57,708 nt of DNA from Phoronis australis. Lineage: Eukaryota; Phoronida; Phoronidae. Location of the stretch: assembly GCA_002633005.1 (NCBI GenBank), contig NMRA01000021.1:1690669-1748376 (forward strand), in the 5' to 3' direction. The translations under genes and the position numbers were made by a program. The first letter of the stretch is position 1, and the number at the start of each line of letters is the position of its first letter. The notes beneath the pieces are model-generated. The model had not been told where the DNA came from and ran no database searches. It worked only from the letters and a program-made list of their open reading frames with translations. Below, in pieces: positions 19,880-30,400 of this stretch.

Positions 19880-20830
19880 TCAGTACAATTTAAAAAGTTA
19901 AATCATGAAATTGTGAAGAAAAAATATTTGAAATAATTCATTACTTCAGAAACAACCTCATGAGTCTAAATACGCCCCAGTATAAGGTTAGCTTAATTGA
20001 AAAGAAAAATTCTGGGAAACGAGATTTTAGCAGACGTGTCCTTTCCAGATCCTCGATTTCCGTTTCTCTATCTACTTTTGAATTCTATTCTGCGTATCCC
20101 TGAAAGAACACCGAATAGGAAATCACTTGTAACCACAAGTTGCCCTGTTATCGCAATTTTGCTAATCGCCCAACCTCGTCGGCTTTGTGGTAACAAACAA
20201 GACATCGTGTAAGCTCGCCCATGGGTCAGCCATATTTGTTTTACTAGTTGAGAAAAATGTGCAAAATAACGCTGTTCCCAAGTAGGTAAGTCATGTATTT
20301 CACAGTGGAACACACCATTACTTGGTTATTCAATACATGCACGGATATCGGGTGGTTGTGATCACGCGTTTTCCATGAAATTGTACCGGAAGAAACAAGA
20401 TATCACTGCACAACTTCAACGTGTTTACTCAGTTCGTGTATTCGCGTTAGTAGCGATTTTTCGATCCAGTTTTTTCAAAACGCGTCGATCAATTTCAATG
20501 AAATTACCCAATTTGTAATCCAGAATAAATGAACTTAATCTCCGGGCCAGGTTTTTTGAGAACTTATGTTATTTGATTTCAAGTGGATTATTGACAAGAT
20601 GGCGCTTATGTCAAGCTCCAAGAACGCAAAATATCAATAAAAACGAATGACAAAATTAATTTTCATGCGTTTATTTAACCATTAATGATTTAAAACTGTA
20701 CTGTAGAAAACCATTTTTAAAAATATTCCTTATTTTGGAAAGCGTTTAATTGATTTTTTGTAAAATTTACAAAATGCTTTAAAAAATTCGAATGACAAAA
20801 AAACATTTTCTGGGCGTATTCTCAAATTTA
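19880..20830. repeat. Duplicated unit segment in copy B
   Basis: Aligns with about 10770-11720 of copy A. Includes a plus frame at 20015-20210 whose protein aligns without gaps for about 45 codons with that at 10905-11050. Alignment breaks at about 20830, where the inserted block begins. Confidence 0.75.
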
Positions 20831-21302
20831 AAATCATCCATGTAGTGGTATAACTTTTTGTTATCTATTCTGAAGAGTAACATAGAAAACCAAACAGCCT
20901 TAACACTTATCTTAAACCAAATCCTAACAAATATTCGCAAAAAATTGTGAACAGATTCGACCTTTTTCCTTCGTGGAAACCTCCAGCGTGAGCCGTGAAC
21001 TAGAATTGTTACATTTTAGCATCAAAAATGTTCACTCATACGGTCACTGGGGCATTGGTGAACTTCAGAATATGTGATTTTAGCGCAAAGTGCTTTTGAC
21101 GCCTTTTGATAATGTTGTTTGCGCCTTTGTAAACACTCCCCTCGAGCAAAGTGTTATCTCAAGATAATTACATTCTTAAGTACATTCTATTCTTTTGCCT
21201 CCAAAAATCCATAGCATCGTAAAATACTACCATTTCTATAGACACGTTCACTTGCAACTTCCATTTCTTACAATAAGAATCTAGTTAATTTTTCATACCA
21301 GT
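20831..21302. other. Sequence between the unit break and the Gypsy element
   Basis: No gene recognised. It is part of the roughly 5.6 kb present in copy B between two blocks that are adjacent in copy A. It ends in CCAGT (21298-21302), the left target duplication of the LTR element. Confidence 0.4.
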
Positions 21303-21422
21303 TGTTGTGATGTTACAGTTTTCTTTGACGTCATCCTTTTGTGACGTCATTCTTAATTCCTGCCAATATATTTTACATTTCTTTTATACGTTTCTGCTTC
21401 TTTCTATTACAAAAATATAACA
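21303..21422 (+). repeat. 5' LTR
   Basis: 120 bp, beginning TGTTGTGATGTTACAG and ending ATATAACA. It contains two perfect TGACGTCA palindromes at 21326-21333 and 21342-21349, consensus ATF/CREB sites 16 bp apart. No clear TATA box is seen, although tatattttaca follows. Confidence 0.9.
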
Positions 21423-21427
21423 GATTT

Positions 21428-21443
21428 TGGCGTAGTTGGCAGG
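21428..21443 (+). other. Primer-binding site candidate
   Basis: TGGCGTAGTTGGCAGG starts five bases after the 5' LTR. It begins with TGG, as a site complementary to a tRNA 3' CCA end must. The matching tRNA was not determined. Confidence 0.5.
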
Positions 21444-21453
21444 ATATAAAAAT

Positions 21454-22438
21454 ATGGGTGAGTTGGCTGGCATTATTTCGTTATTACAACAACAAATCAA
21501 CCAACAACAAGAGAATCATCAGAGTTTTGAAGAGATGATCACTAGCAAGCTGATGCACCAACCAACGACATCTACGCCAACTTTTGGTGCGTTCGACAGT
21601 TCAGCGGAACTCTGGGAGGATTATTGGTCTAGATTCCAAACATTTTCAGGGGCACACTCCACACCTATGGACAAAAATTCACAAACTTTCTTAACCAATC
21701 AGACGTCTTCAGTTTATAAGTTACTTGCAACTTTGGCAGAGCAGAAGACACCTTCCAAGGATATCAATCAACTGACAATCAATGAAATTACAGCATATAT
21801 GGAGAATCAATTCAATTTGAAGTATTTTGTAGTCCGGGAGTGATTCAAATGTTGGTCTAACACAAGAAGACAGCCAGGTGAGACAATGCAGGAGCTAGAA
21901 ACTCGTATTCGACAAGACGCTGCAAAATGCGATTTTCCAACGATAAAGGATCCTCAGGATGAAGCTATGAGAACTAGATTTATTTTTTCAATTAATGAGG
22001 CAGTCCTAAAAGCCCTTTTCAAAATAAAAGATGACGAATTATCTTTTCAGAAAGCCATAGAAATAGCAACAGATATTGAAGAGGCGTCCAAAGTTGCAAA
22101 AGAAGCGGTTTACGGAGACCCAGTGCTTAAGTTACAAAAGAAAAGGAGGGAAGAAAGCAGGCAGGGCAAAGCACAGAAGTTTAGGGATTTTCCAAAGGGA
22201 ACATGTCCCCGTTGTGGAAAAAGACCACGCGGCAACGGATTGTCGTTTAAAAGAGACTGAATGCCGTTTCTGTCATAGGAAAAGTCATATAGAGGCTGTA
22301 TGTCTATGCAAAAGAAAGGCTAGGGATAAAGTAAGCAGTATTTTAACAAGGCCAGAACAGAAAGTTAATCACATTTCGGATCGAGATCCAATTCAGATTG
22401 TTGTTCACATATGCGGCAAAAACAGACATTTGACGTAG
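21454..22438 (+). pseudogene. Gypsy gag, broken
   Basis: Starts at ATG 21454 (MGELAGIISLL), with a Gln-rich N-terminus and AELWEDYWSRFQTF, typical of Mag-like gag. A stop at 21841-21843 interrupts it. A second frame covers 21886-22260. A frame change before 22209 leads into two CCHC knuckles, CPRCGKDHAATDC and CRFCHRKSHIEAVC (about 22206-22314). It is not functional as it stands. Confidence 0.8.
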
Positions 22439-23301
22439 ATACTGGATCACCGGACAATTTCATTTCGGAGAAGGTTTGGTTTAAACTTGGAAAACCTGCT
22501 TTATCTCCACCACACAGTCAGTATTTCGCCGCAAATGAAAAACCATTACCAGTTTTGGGAATTTTCAGTACAAACGCAACATTACAGTCCGATTCGCAGC
22601 ATACAGCAAACATTGAATTAGTAGTACAGAAACACGATTTGAATATTCTTGGCCGAACGGCAGTTCGACAGCTAAAGATTGATGTCACTGCAAGCTGTAG
22701 GAATTCCATTTTGCGGGATGACAACCAAAATCACAAAGTTGGTGTTGTTTGTCATGAGGACAAGAAAAGTGATGTAGAGTTTCAGCACGCTTGTAAAATC
22801 ATCTGCGATGAATTTCCAAACCAATTCAAACCTGAACTGGTATGTTTAAAAGGTTTCGAATTAGATGTAAAATTCAAGCCTGATGTCCAACCCATATTTT
22901 GCAAACCTCGCACAGTTCCTTTTGCATTACTGGATAACTTGAATCTGGCATATGACGCTGGTATTAAACGTGGAATTTGGGAACCTACACAATTCAACGA
23001 GTATGGAACATCAGTTGTCCCCATAAGAAAAGCACCGCTTCCTGGCCAAAGTAAACGGAAATTAAGAGTATGCGGAAATTACTCAGTAACGATCAATCCT
23101 CAGCTTGAAACTCATCGTCATCCGCTACCCCTGTCTGAAGATCTTATGCGAAATCTCAGTGGCGGCTTTTATTTCACGAAAAATGATTTGGCTGATGCGT
23201 ATAATCAGATTAAATTAACATCGGAAAGTCAGAGACGTCTGGCACTATCCACACATCGTGGAATTCTTCTACAAAGGAGATTGCCATTTGGGATTAGTTA
23301 A
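22411..23301 (+). pseudogene. Gypsy protease and 5' half of reverse transcriptase
   Basis: An open frame of 296 codons. The aspartic protease site DTGSPDNF lies near its start (about 22435-22460). RT begins around 22860, with VPFALLDNLNLAYDAGI, VVPIRKA, LRVCGNYSVTINPQL and the motif-A region FTKNDLADAYNQI, whose Asp is preserved. RRLPFGIS precedes a stop at 23299-23301, where active elements read on into APxxFQ. Confidence 0.8.
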
Positions 23302-23637
23302 GCCCCTGGTTATTTCCAGGATATCATGGACAAATTAACTAGCTATTTAAATGGCGTGATTGTATACTTGTATGATATTTTAGTAAGCGGTCGCAACGCA
23401 GAAGAACATCTTTAGAATCTACGAAACCTACTTCAACGTTTGCAAGACAATGGAATGAGATGTCGCTTGGAAAAATGCTCATTTTGTCAGCAAACTGTAG
23501 AATACTTAGGTCACATGCTTTCACGTGATGGCATTAAAGAAGGTAACAAAGTTGATTCTGTTTTGAAAATTCTAGCCCCATCAGATGTTTCCCATCTACG
23601 TTCGTTCCTAGGATCTGATAATTTTACGGAAAGTTAA
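23302..23637 (+). pseudogene. Gypsy reverse transcriptase, 3' half
   Basis: The frame continues past the stop with APGYFQDIMDKL and the catalytic region VYLYDIL. The family has YxDDIL here, so one of the two metal-binding aspartates has become Tyr. A stop after EEHL (about 23413) and another after the thumb (23635-23637) add to the damage. CRLEKCSFCQQTVEYLGHML is the usual post-palm sequence. Confidence 0.8.
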
Positions 23638-23688
23638 TTCCTAACTTATCTACCTTGATTGCTCCTCTGAGCCATTTGACGCGCAAAA

Positions 23689-24180
23689 ATGTGCCATGGA
23701 AAATGGGAAGATGAGAAGAATGCAGTTTTTCAGCGTATAAAAGAAATACTGTGTACGGATGCAGTTCAGGCTCATTACGATCCTAAACAACAGTTGGGAA
23801 TTTCATGTGAGGCTTCTAATGTTGGGATTGGAGCCGTTCTATTTCATCGCTATCCTAATAGTAGTGAACGTATGACTGCCAATATTTCAAAGATTCTCAC
23901 GGACACCCAAAGGAGGTACAGTCAAATTCAACGTGAGGCTCTGGCAATTGCTTTCGCACTAAAGAAATTTCGCCAATTTCTTTTCGGAAGACGTTTCATT
24001 TTAATAACTGATCACAAACATTTAGTTTCTATTTTCGGATCAACTAAAGGAGTTCCACCTATGGCTGCTAGCAATATGGGCGTTACATCTTAGCCAGTAT
24101 GAATACATAATAGAGTATCGGAAAACATCTGATCATTCTGATGCAGATGCATTGAGTCGCTTACACTGCGGTAAGGATCC
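23689..24180 (+). pseudogene. Gypsy RNase H domain, broken
   Basis: Reads LGISCEASNVGIGAVL, YSQIQREALAIAFALKKFRQ and FILITDHKHLVSIF, as in the Ty3/Gypsy RNase H domain. The first catalytic Asp of the DAS-type motif appears as E (CEAS). A frame change near 24090 interrupts the link to integrase. Confidence 0.75.
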
Positions 24181-24336
24181 AAAATTCGATAGGGAGGAAG
24201 AACAAGCAGACGTGAATGTGGTCTGTTCTGTTAAGCATGTAAGTCTACAACTGAACCCTGTTAACTCCAAATTGCTTAATAAGGAATCTAGCAAGGATTT
24301 TGACATTTCTAAAGCAATGAGATATGCTATATAGGG

Positions 24337-25060
24337 TTGGCCAATTTCTATGGATTCCGAAGAATTGAAATATTTCAAAAAATTGAAAGATACCTTAACC
24401 ACAGAAGATGGGTGTCTTTTTCATGGTACACAGATAGTTATTCCAAAGATATTACGAAAACAGGTGTTGGATATGCTTCATTTTGGCCATTTCGGAATGC
24501 AGAGAATGAAGCAACTAGCACGGACAGTGAACTGGTACGTCATTGCACGGCTTGTGCTGAACATCAAAACAGATCACCGAAAGCAGCTATTCATTCATGG
24601 ATGCTACCCGAAAATCCATGGAGCCGTGTTCATGTTGATCATACCATAAACTTTCTTGGAACAAACTGGTTGGTCATGGATAGATGCGTATTCTAAATAA
24701 CAATGCATACAGCCAACATGTTCACTGTCAACAAAAGCAACAACAGGATTGCTTGAAAGAGAGTTTGTGCATTTTGGTTATCCTCACACGTTAGTAACTG
24801 ATAATGCAGCAACATTTTACTCTGAGGAATTCCAGGCTCGGTGCCAAGAACGTGGTATTGTACACCTTACAGGTGCCCCCTACCATCCAGCTACAAATGG
24901 AGCTGCATATCGTTTGATACAGACTTTCAAGCAATCTCTGCGGCAATCTTCTTCGTCGCCAAAAGCAGCGTTACAAGAGTTTTTATTGCAATATCGTCGT
25001 GCACCTCTAGATTCTGGTTATTCTCTAAGCGAATTCTTAAATGGAAGATAAATTCGTTGT
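24337..25060 (+). pseudogene. Gypsy integrase, broken
   Basis: The HHCC zinc domain reads HFGHFGMQRMKQLAR, followed in another frame by HCTACAEHQ. The core has VHVDHTINFLG (first Asp) and LVTDNAATF (second Asp). At the third catalytic position the family has NGxxE, but here it is NGAAYRLIQTFKQ, so the Glu is lost. Several frame changes and a stop near 24696 break the chain. Confidence 0.8.
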
Positions 25061-25155
25061 AAGCTAGACAGCTTACGTCCTTAACCTGCTCATGTAGTGC
25101 TGGGAAGCAGTCCAGAAATGCTGCGAAACTACAAATTGCTGAGTCCGATCAAACA

Positions 25156-25570
25156 GTGTCAAAGATTCATATGTATACCATTGGAATGCCATCTTATGCC
25201 TTGTGCTATGGGCCTCGTCAAAGTAGGGACCCTCGCTGGGTACCTGCTGTTGTGACCCGAGTTATCGGTCCACGTTCTGTCAAAGTGAACGTCATGCCAA
25301 GTGGTCCAATCTGGAATCGTCGTATCGATCAGCTGAGACCAAGGTATTGGTCTGAAGAAGATACAGATCCTGGAGATACCACATTTTTGTCAATTGGAGA
25401 ATCCGATACAGATGATAGACAAGCAAGGATTGAAGAGAATTCACAATTACGGCAACAGAGATGCAAACGAGAAAATCGGAAAAGAAGAAGCGTCCAAACC
25501 CACGACTTCCACCGGGAAATGAATATGGGCCACACAACTTGTGAAGGTTTGAGAGACTTAAAAAAAGACA
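25156..25570 (+). pseudogene. Gypsy integrase C-terminal GPY-like module
   Basis: Reads PRWVPAVVTRVIGPRSVKVNV and WNRRIDQLRPRYW, the small beta-rich module found at the end of Mag-like integrases. A charged Arg-rich tail follows. The frame stops shortly before the polypurine tract. Confidence 0.7.
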
Positions 25571-25586
25571 AGCTTTCGCTCAATAA

Positions 25587-25596
25587 GGCTAGGAGG
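25587..25596 (+). other. Polypurine tract candidate
   Basis: GGCTAGGAGG lies immediately before the 3' LTR. It is purine-rich but interrupted by CT. Its position is right for plus-strand priming. Confidence 0.5.
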
Positions 25597-25716
25597 TGCT
25601 GTAATGTTATAGTTTTCTATGACGTCATCCTTTTGTGACGTCATTCTTAATTCCTGTCAATATATTTTACATTTCTTTTATACGTTTCTGCTTCTTTCTA
25701 TTGCAAGAACATAACA
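25597..25716 (+). repeat. 3' LTR
   Basis: 120 bp, TGCTGTAATGTTATAG to ACATAACA, followed by CCAGT. Both TGACGTCA sites are kept (25620-25627 and 25636-25643). It differs from the 5' LTR at 8 positions by hand alignment. Confidence 0.9.
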
Positions 25717-25721
25717 CCAGT

Positions 25722-26317
25722 TACAGTATTAGCAAAGAAGACTAAGTCCTAATCTGCTTATTTCGATGGGACGTGAAGAAGAAACACCCAAACACACAAA
25801 AATTGATAATTTTGTTCATGGAAATAACTATAGGTAAAAATGTTCAGTTTGTCATTTGCGACTGGTGTGACACATGAACGCACTCTTATTTTTGAGAACT
25901 CCCTGGTCCATGTGGGGCCCACTGTTGAGGCTAATATCGCAAAGTGGGCAAATTTCCACATGTGGATGATTCAAATCAAGATAACGAATCTGTTCTTTCT
26001 TCAAAAACATATGGTTAAATTAATAAGGTACTTGATAATGTTTAAATCATATATCAAAACATTATTAGCCAAAATTTAGTAACACACTTGTCAATAAACT
26101 GGTTAACTAACTGTTATTCCTGCATGGTTACATAAAATTTCACAAGAGAATCTAACAGAATGTCGAAAATGTCTGTGGTTCTGGGAATGGTGCTGTCAAA
26201 CTAACTCACGTAAACATTTCCGCACGGGCTGGAATGTTCGGTTTTGTCGAGAACAATGCTTGTACCTATATAAAGGGCTTGACATGCGCCTGTCTAAGAC
26301 ACCACCTACATCTATAT
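25722..26317. other. No gene recognised
   Basis: Part of the block private to copy B. Short open frames on both strands (for example 25840-26079 plus) have no recognisable domain. Confidence 0.35.
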
Positions 26318-26430
26318 GCGAAGAGGCAGTGTGGCATAGAGGGATAGGTGTCATTTTCCTTTATTCAAAATCGTGGGTTCGAGCCCCACTGAGGCAAACT
26401 GCTACACCCTTGAGTCAGGTATCTAGCTCC
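26318..26430 (+). repeat. tRNA-derived SINE
   Basis: The A box TGGCATAGAGG (26332-26342) and B box GGTTCGAGCCC (26376-26386) are spaced as in tRNA genes. GTGGG/CCCAC flank the B box as a T-stem. The anticodon region (tcattttcctttattcaaaa) does not form a tRNA stem, so it is a SINE head rather than a tRNA gene. Unit B sequence resumes right after it. Confidence 0.65.
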
Positions 26431-26940
26431 TTAGCTCGGTTTTATCTGCATATTAACAAAACATAAAATTGGTTCCAGGTGATTCGTGTAATGTGCTCAT
26501 TCGAGCGGCCTGCGCACGTCTGGTACACCGTATGCTAGACCGCCTGCAATTACTTTTACGCCTATATGCAAAGCGGATACACTTACATGCGAAACAATTC
26601 AGTAGAAACTCATAATTTCGGATTTAGACGCATGGGTCTGGATACGAACATGCACGCTTATCTAACTATACCTTCCGAAACTAATGTTTCAAGAATGTCA
26701 AAAAATTGGGCGAGTGTGATAATAAAATGAAGATTTGTTTACGTTCCGCAAAGCTTTATTTTGTACCATTTTTTGATCTTAGTGTAATCTTCAAGCGCCC
26801 AAATCATTATTTCTTATGTGAGTCGAGACAAAATTCGATAAGTCTTTCTCATGAATTGAAAAACAACGCGTCACTAGTTCAAAATTAAGCGGTGGCTAAA
26901 TATATAGCCCAGGACTGTAGTCTAATCGTATTTGTAGCAA
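26430..26940. repeat. Duplicated unit segment in copy B, right of the insertion
   Basis: Aligns with 11725-12230 of copy A, beginning cggttttatctgcatattaacaaa. Non-coding. Confidence 0.75.
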
Positions 26941-27139
26941 CCGTCAAAACGATATAGTCGCTCGTCTTAAAATCCCTTAACCGACTGCCCAAACCACGAG
27001 GTTTTCACTAAGGTTCCCTACTTAGTCATCTACATGTCAATGGATGACGTAACAACAGGGTGTTCGAATATAACTAATACTGCTAACAGACGGTAACCTG
27101 TCTTCTCAAATGTTTAAGTGTAAACAGAAATTAACTGGA
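26941..27139. other. Linker with no recognised feature
   Basis: Not alignable by eye to copy A and without open frames of note. Confidence 0.3.
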
Positions 27140-27460
27140 AAACTAATTTAGTTTTATTGAATCAAATGCCTTGAAAAGGTCAATGAATAAAAGTATGAGA
27201 GTGAAGTAATTATCAAAGATATTCAAGGCTGAGTGTTCAAACGAGGATATAATAATTATGTTCTGTAAAGTGTGTGTAAATGTGCTCAATGTTTTAATTT
27301 ATAGGAACAGTTAAAGGTTTTGATAATGCCTCTGCAAGTTTTTTTCAGAATTAGCCCATGTAGGTCATCGATCCCATATGAATGCTTAGATTTCAGGTTT
27401 TGAGTAATGTTTTCGTTCTCTTGATTGAATTTAAATAGGTTATTTCCAGGTTGAACAAGC
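27140..27460 (-). pseudogene. LINE reverse-transcriptase fragment
   Basis: The minus strand reads LKSKHSYGIDDLHGLIL (RT block 1/2, xGxDxx) and, further on in another frame, LFIDLFKAFDSIK, the RT motif-A block with its catalytic Asp followed by the usual KAFD. The frames are broken between them. Length and order fit a CR1/Jockey-like LINE inserted in copy B. No endonuclease and no YxDD block remain. Confidence 0.65.
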
Positions 27461-27479
27461 GGATTCCGGATCACACACA

Positions 27480-28110
27480 TACTTGACTTATGCACCTTGA
27501 GGTGCATGAGGCATCCATGGCTGCGCAACATCTGGTCCGGACTTTCGTTGAGATTTGACGTTTGATTCCTCAACGAATATTCTCCTAATAAACGCGTCGG
27601 GCTTTGTCTTGTCTGTAGAAAACTTCGATAGGTGTTTTCGTGTGGCTAAAAATAAAAATTGTCAATATATGCGCTAAGTAAATGAATAATTATGAGTTAT
27701 GATGAAATATACCAAAATTTTGGGTCCTGGTTAATTAGTCATGTGGATATTGCAAGTTAAAAGTTGGACTTTCTTGTCACACTCTTGCAAGCCGCTTGTG
27801 AGCGCCCACCGCGTTTCAAAACCATAAGGTTGTTTTCCCTCACACTTATCTTCTTGGTAATCCTAAACAACACCCATTTTCGGATTTGGTTTAGGGAACA
27901 TCACCAATGGTAATCCTTCGCTGAAAGAAAAAATTTCCTACGATTCATCATTCATCTTCTTTAAGTGGCCCAAACCCGTGCTTAAGTCACCTGATGTGAC
28001 GAAATAGTCAAGATGATCTTAATGCTTTGCCTGTGCTAATATTGACTGTTTTTGGTAATTTATTTTCCAGGTTTGGTGGAACCCTTAGTTTACCTTAAAC
28101 TGTCCCTTTC
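27480..28110. repeat. Duplicated unit segment in copy B (right end)
   Basis: Aligns with 13560-14210 of copy A. Non-coding. Confidence 0.75.
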
Positions 28111-28429
28111 CACGTCAATCACCAGCAAGTGTCAGCATGTTTTGGCCTTTAAATTGAACACTCTCTAACGTTTGTCTGACGGGATTTGTCACTGCTCTCA
28201 CTTGATGTCATGATGATGCTGAGTCTGCTACAACTGACCCTGACGTCATCATATATCTCTTGAATACAAGGCAAATTTTCCACATTATTCACATTTTGAC
28301 AACAGGAGGGTAGGCACCGCTTTTCCGAAAGTAGTAATGTTTTGAACAACGGAGGACTTGTAAATTGTTAACCGTTCTAATACTTCAATGCGCAAAGTAC
28401 ATTTACTTGGCTTTCCTGTACCAGCTGAA
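28111..28429. other. Junction between copies B and C
   Basis: No gene recognised. This is where the end of the repeated unit meets the upstream flank of copy C, so the original duplication breakpoint should lie here. Confidence 0.35.
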
Positions 28430-28829
28430 CACTGAGTTCTAAACATGTTTTTGTATTTATTCTATTGGAATCAAAGAACAAACTTTTTCTTGCCCATTTG
28501 AGATGTTACGTCACTAATGCGTCGTGTAATAATCAGTGTAAATTTTCATTCTTCCAATTTTTGATTCGCACCTTTTCAATGATTAATTTTTCTAAGTCAC
28601 GAGGAGAAAACTCTCCGAGAGATTAAGTTGATGTTGAAAACACTCATTAATTTGTTAAAACCTATGCGCAGATGTCCGCGTTGTCATGTCTTCCGGGGAA
28701 AAATTGCGAGTCAAAAACAATCGACAGTACGTTTTATTCAAGAGCCTATATAAAGCCACTGCAGACACAATAGCTATTCAGGAATCGTAAAACCTATCCC
28801 TGGAGTCACTGGAGGTCTCTATACCTGAG
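28430..28829 (+). promoter_or_regulatory. Upstream region of GPCR copy C
   Basis: Aligns with about 4990-5379. Shared blocks include gagttctaaacatgtttttg, cgattcgcacct-like sequence and tcgac...cgtttt...aagagcctat. It probably contains the receptor promoter. Confidence 0.55.
28747..28754 (+). promoter_or_regulatory. TATA box of GPCR copy C
   Basis: Consensus TATATAAA, 76 bases before the start codon and aligned with TATTTAAA in copy A. Confidence 0.6.
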
Positions 28830-29819
28830 ATGGCGATGATGAATTTCACGAATACTTCAGAGACGCAAACACCATGGTACACGCAAGAGACCATTCCTGA
28901 TGGCGTTCTAGTTGTACACATGACACTTGAAATGTTAATAATAGTTTCGGCTGTTTTTGGTAACTCGTTGGTGATTGGAGCATACGTTGCGTGCGTGACA
29001 ATACGTATGGAACCAAGCAATGTATTTATTATTGCGTTGGCTGTTTTGGATATAACAACAGCAATAGTTAGCGTCCCCGTAAATATTTTTCAAAGGTTTA
29101 TCATTCCGCTTTTCTGGAGAAGCTTGCCCATTGACGCCCTGACGAGCTTTGAGATGTGCATCTTTGCAATTTGCATGAAGACGTTTCCCACTGGAGTTGG
29201 GTATGTCGTTCTTGTCGCTATAGCCGTGGACCGATTCGTCTTCATTGTCTTTCCGCTGCGGTATGCAGTTATCATGACACGTAAAAGATGTTTGCTTATG
29301 GTGACGATTGCGTTCGTTTTCCAAGCAGCTAATGTCATCTGGTTGGCACTGGCCGCTTCCAGAAATAACTACAGTCCAGCCGAGGAAAAGTGTGAAGTCA
29401 GCGAAATATATCTTCAAATGGGCAGAGTCAGTGGATTTACATTTGGCACATTCATTCCAATTGTCCTTATAATCTCACTTCACTCCACAGTTGCTCTCAT
29501 TGCATACCGGAAGAAAAGGAGTGTCGTGGCATCTGCACGATATGTTCAACCGTCTCAAGCGAGAGGTTACAAGATTACGATTTTTATGCTACGTATCGTT
29601 GTGCTATTTCTTATTTGCAATTTGCCAGTTATTTTTGTCTTGACCGCTCCCAAGACAGACGATGTCTCCTGGTGGATGCACTCTCTTAAAAGCTTTTTCG
29701 TTGAGTTGGTTTATTTGAACTCGGCCCTCAACCCGCTTGTTTATGCAAAGTCCATCAAGACGTTTTCCGACGAGTTTAAAAAACTTTTACGCGTAAAACG
29801 AGCACCAGACGCAAATTAG
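28830..29819 (+). CDS. Class A (rhodopsin-type) GPCR, copy C, intact
   Basis: Intronless 329-residue paralogue of copy A with the same architecture. Extracellular sequons NFT and NTS are at 5-10. TM1 GNSLV has N45. TM2 LAVLD has D74. C110 and the loop-2 Cys (EEKCEVS) form the expected disulfide. TM3 ends DRF (134-136) in place of DRY. TM5 Pro is near 210. TM6 has CNLP (263-266), lacking the usual Trp. TM7 has NPLVY (301-305). The C-tail is short and basic. Differences from copy A cluster in TM2-TM3 (AIVSVPVNIFQ), the TM3 end, loop 2 and the TM6-TM7 loop (TAPKTDDVSWWMHSLKS), which suggests ligand or coupling divergence. Conserved helices and an open frame argue for function. The ligand is unknown. 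Confidence 0.9.
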   Translation: MAMMNFTNTSETQTPWYTQETIPDGVLVVHMTLEMLIIVSAVFGNSLVIGAYVACVTIRMEPSNVFIIALAVLDITTAIVSVPVNIFQRFIIPLFWRSLPIDALTSFEMCIFAICMKTFPTGVGYVVLVAIAVDRFVFIVFPLRYAVIMTRKRCLLMVTIAFVFQAANVIWLALAASRNNYSPAEEKCEVSEIYLQMGRVSGFTFGTFIPIVLIISLHSTVALIAYRKKRSVVASARYVQPSQARGYKITIFMLRIVVLFLICNLPVIFVLTAPKTDDVSWWMHSLKSFFVELVYLNSALNPLVYAKSIKTFSDEFKKLLRVKRAPDAN

Positions 29820-30400
29820 ACCTTGTATCATGGTAGAGTGGTTTTGTACGACTTGTTATGTTCTGCTTGACTGTAACAAAAAGTAAATTTGTCACTGTAT
29901 TTTGTTCGTGTTTACCTAAAACTGGGCATAATAACGCCTTTTTGCGTGACCACGAGCCATGACAGTCTTTCCTCAGAGCAATATTCACCTATATATGCGC
30001 GAAACTGATCACATGAAATTTATCACACTAACAAGTTAAGGTAACTAAGCTTGTTGCTGTTGAAGGCTTCTAAGTTCAACATTTAGCCAGAATATATCAT
30101 GTATAGAGAGAAAATATTTAGAAATAAGTGTACATTATTGAAAACAAGTACAACATCAGCGTGCGCACAATAGTGCATGTGCGATATGTCGACATTCACT
30201 AATATACTGTGAGGTTTGTCTTATCGATTTATTTATGCATTCCTCTTCCTTGGACGTGCACGTAAATTGGAGCACTTTAGGACCAATTCATGAAATGAAA
30301 TCGAAATACCATACCAAATTTCTTGTTCTTTCTCTTATTGGTATGTTCATGAATTGTTTATTGCTTTTGACGTTTCAGAGACAAATAATAAGGACTTCGT
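29820..30400. repeat. Downstream flank of GPCR copy C
   Basis: Aligns with 6388-6900 and with 19020-19270, for example at attcatgaaatgaaatcgaaat and tgtttattgcttttgacgtttcagagacaaataa. Alignment ends near 30400, the right edge of the GPCR amplification. Confidence 0.65.

Larger units (their letters stand above)
21303..25716 (+). mobile_element. Complete but dead Ty3/Gypsy retrotransposon (Mag-like)
   Basis: A 4,414-bp element with two 120-bp LTRs and the duplicated target CCAGT at 21298-21302 and 25717-25721. The interior runs in Ty3/Gypsy order: gag with two zinc knuckles, protease, reverse transcriptase, RNase H, integrase and a C-terminal GPY-like module. Several stops and frame changes, a lost RT aspartate and a lost integrase glutamate make it inactive. 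The double knuckle, the short LTRs and the integrase tail fit the Mag/K02A2.6-like lineage. The LTRs differ at 8 of 120 positions by hand alignment, so the insertion is not recent. It lies inside GPCR unit B. Confidence 0.9.

Noticed and set aside
20831-21302. A longer LTR start, or a TSD other than CCAGT
   Set aside because: Starting the LTR at 21311 gives two 112-bp copies but no matching flanks. Extending to 21303 keeps LTR similarity and yields identical 5-bp flanks.
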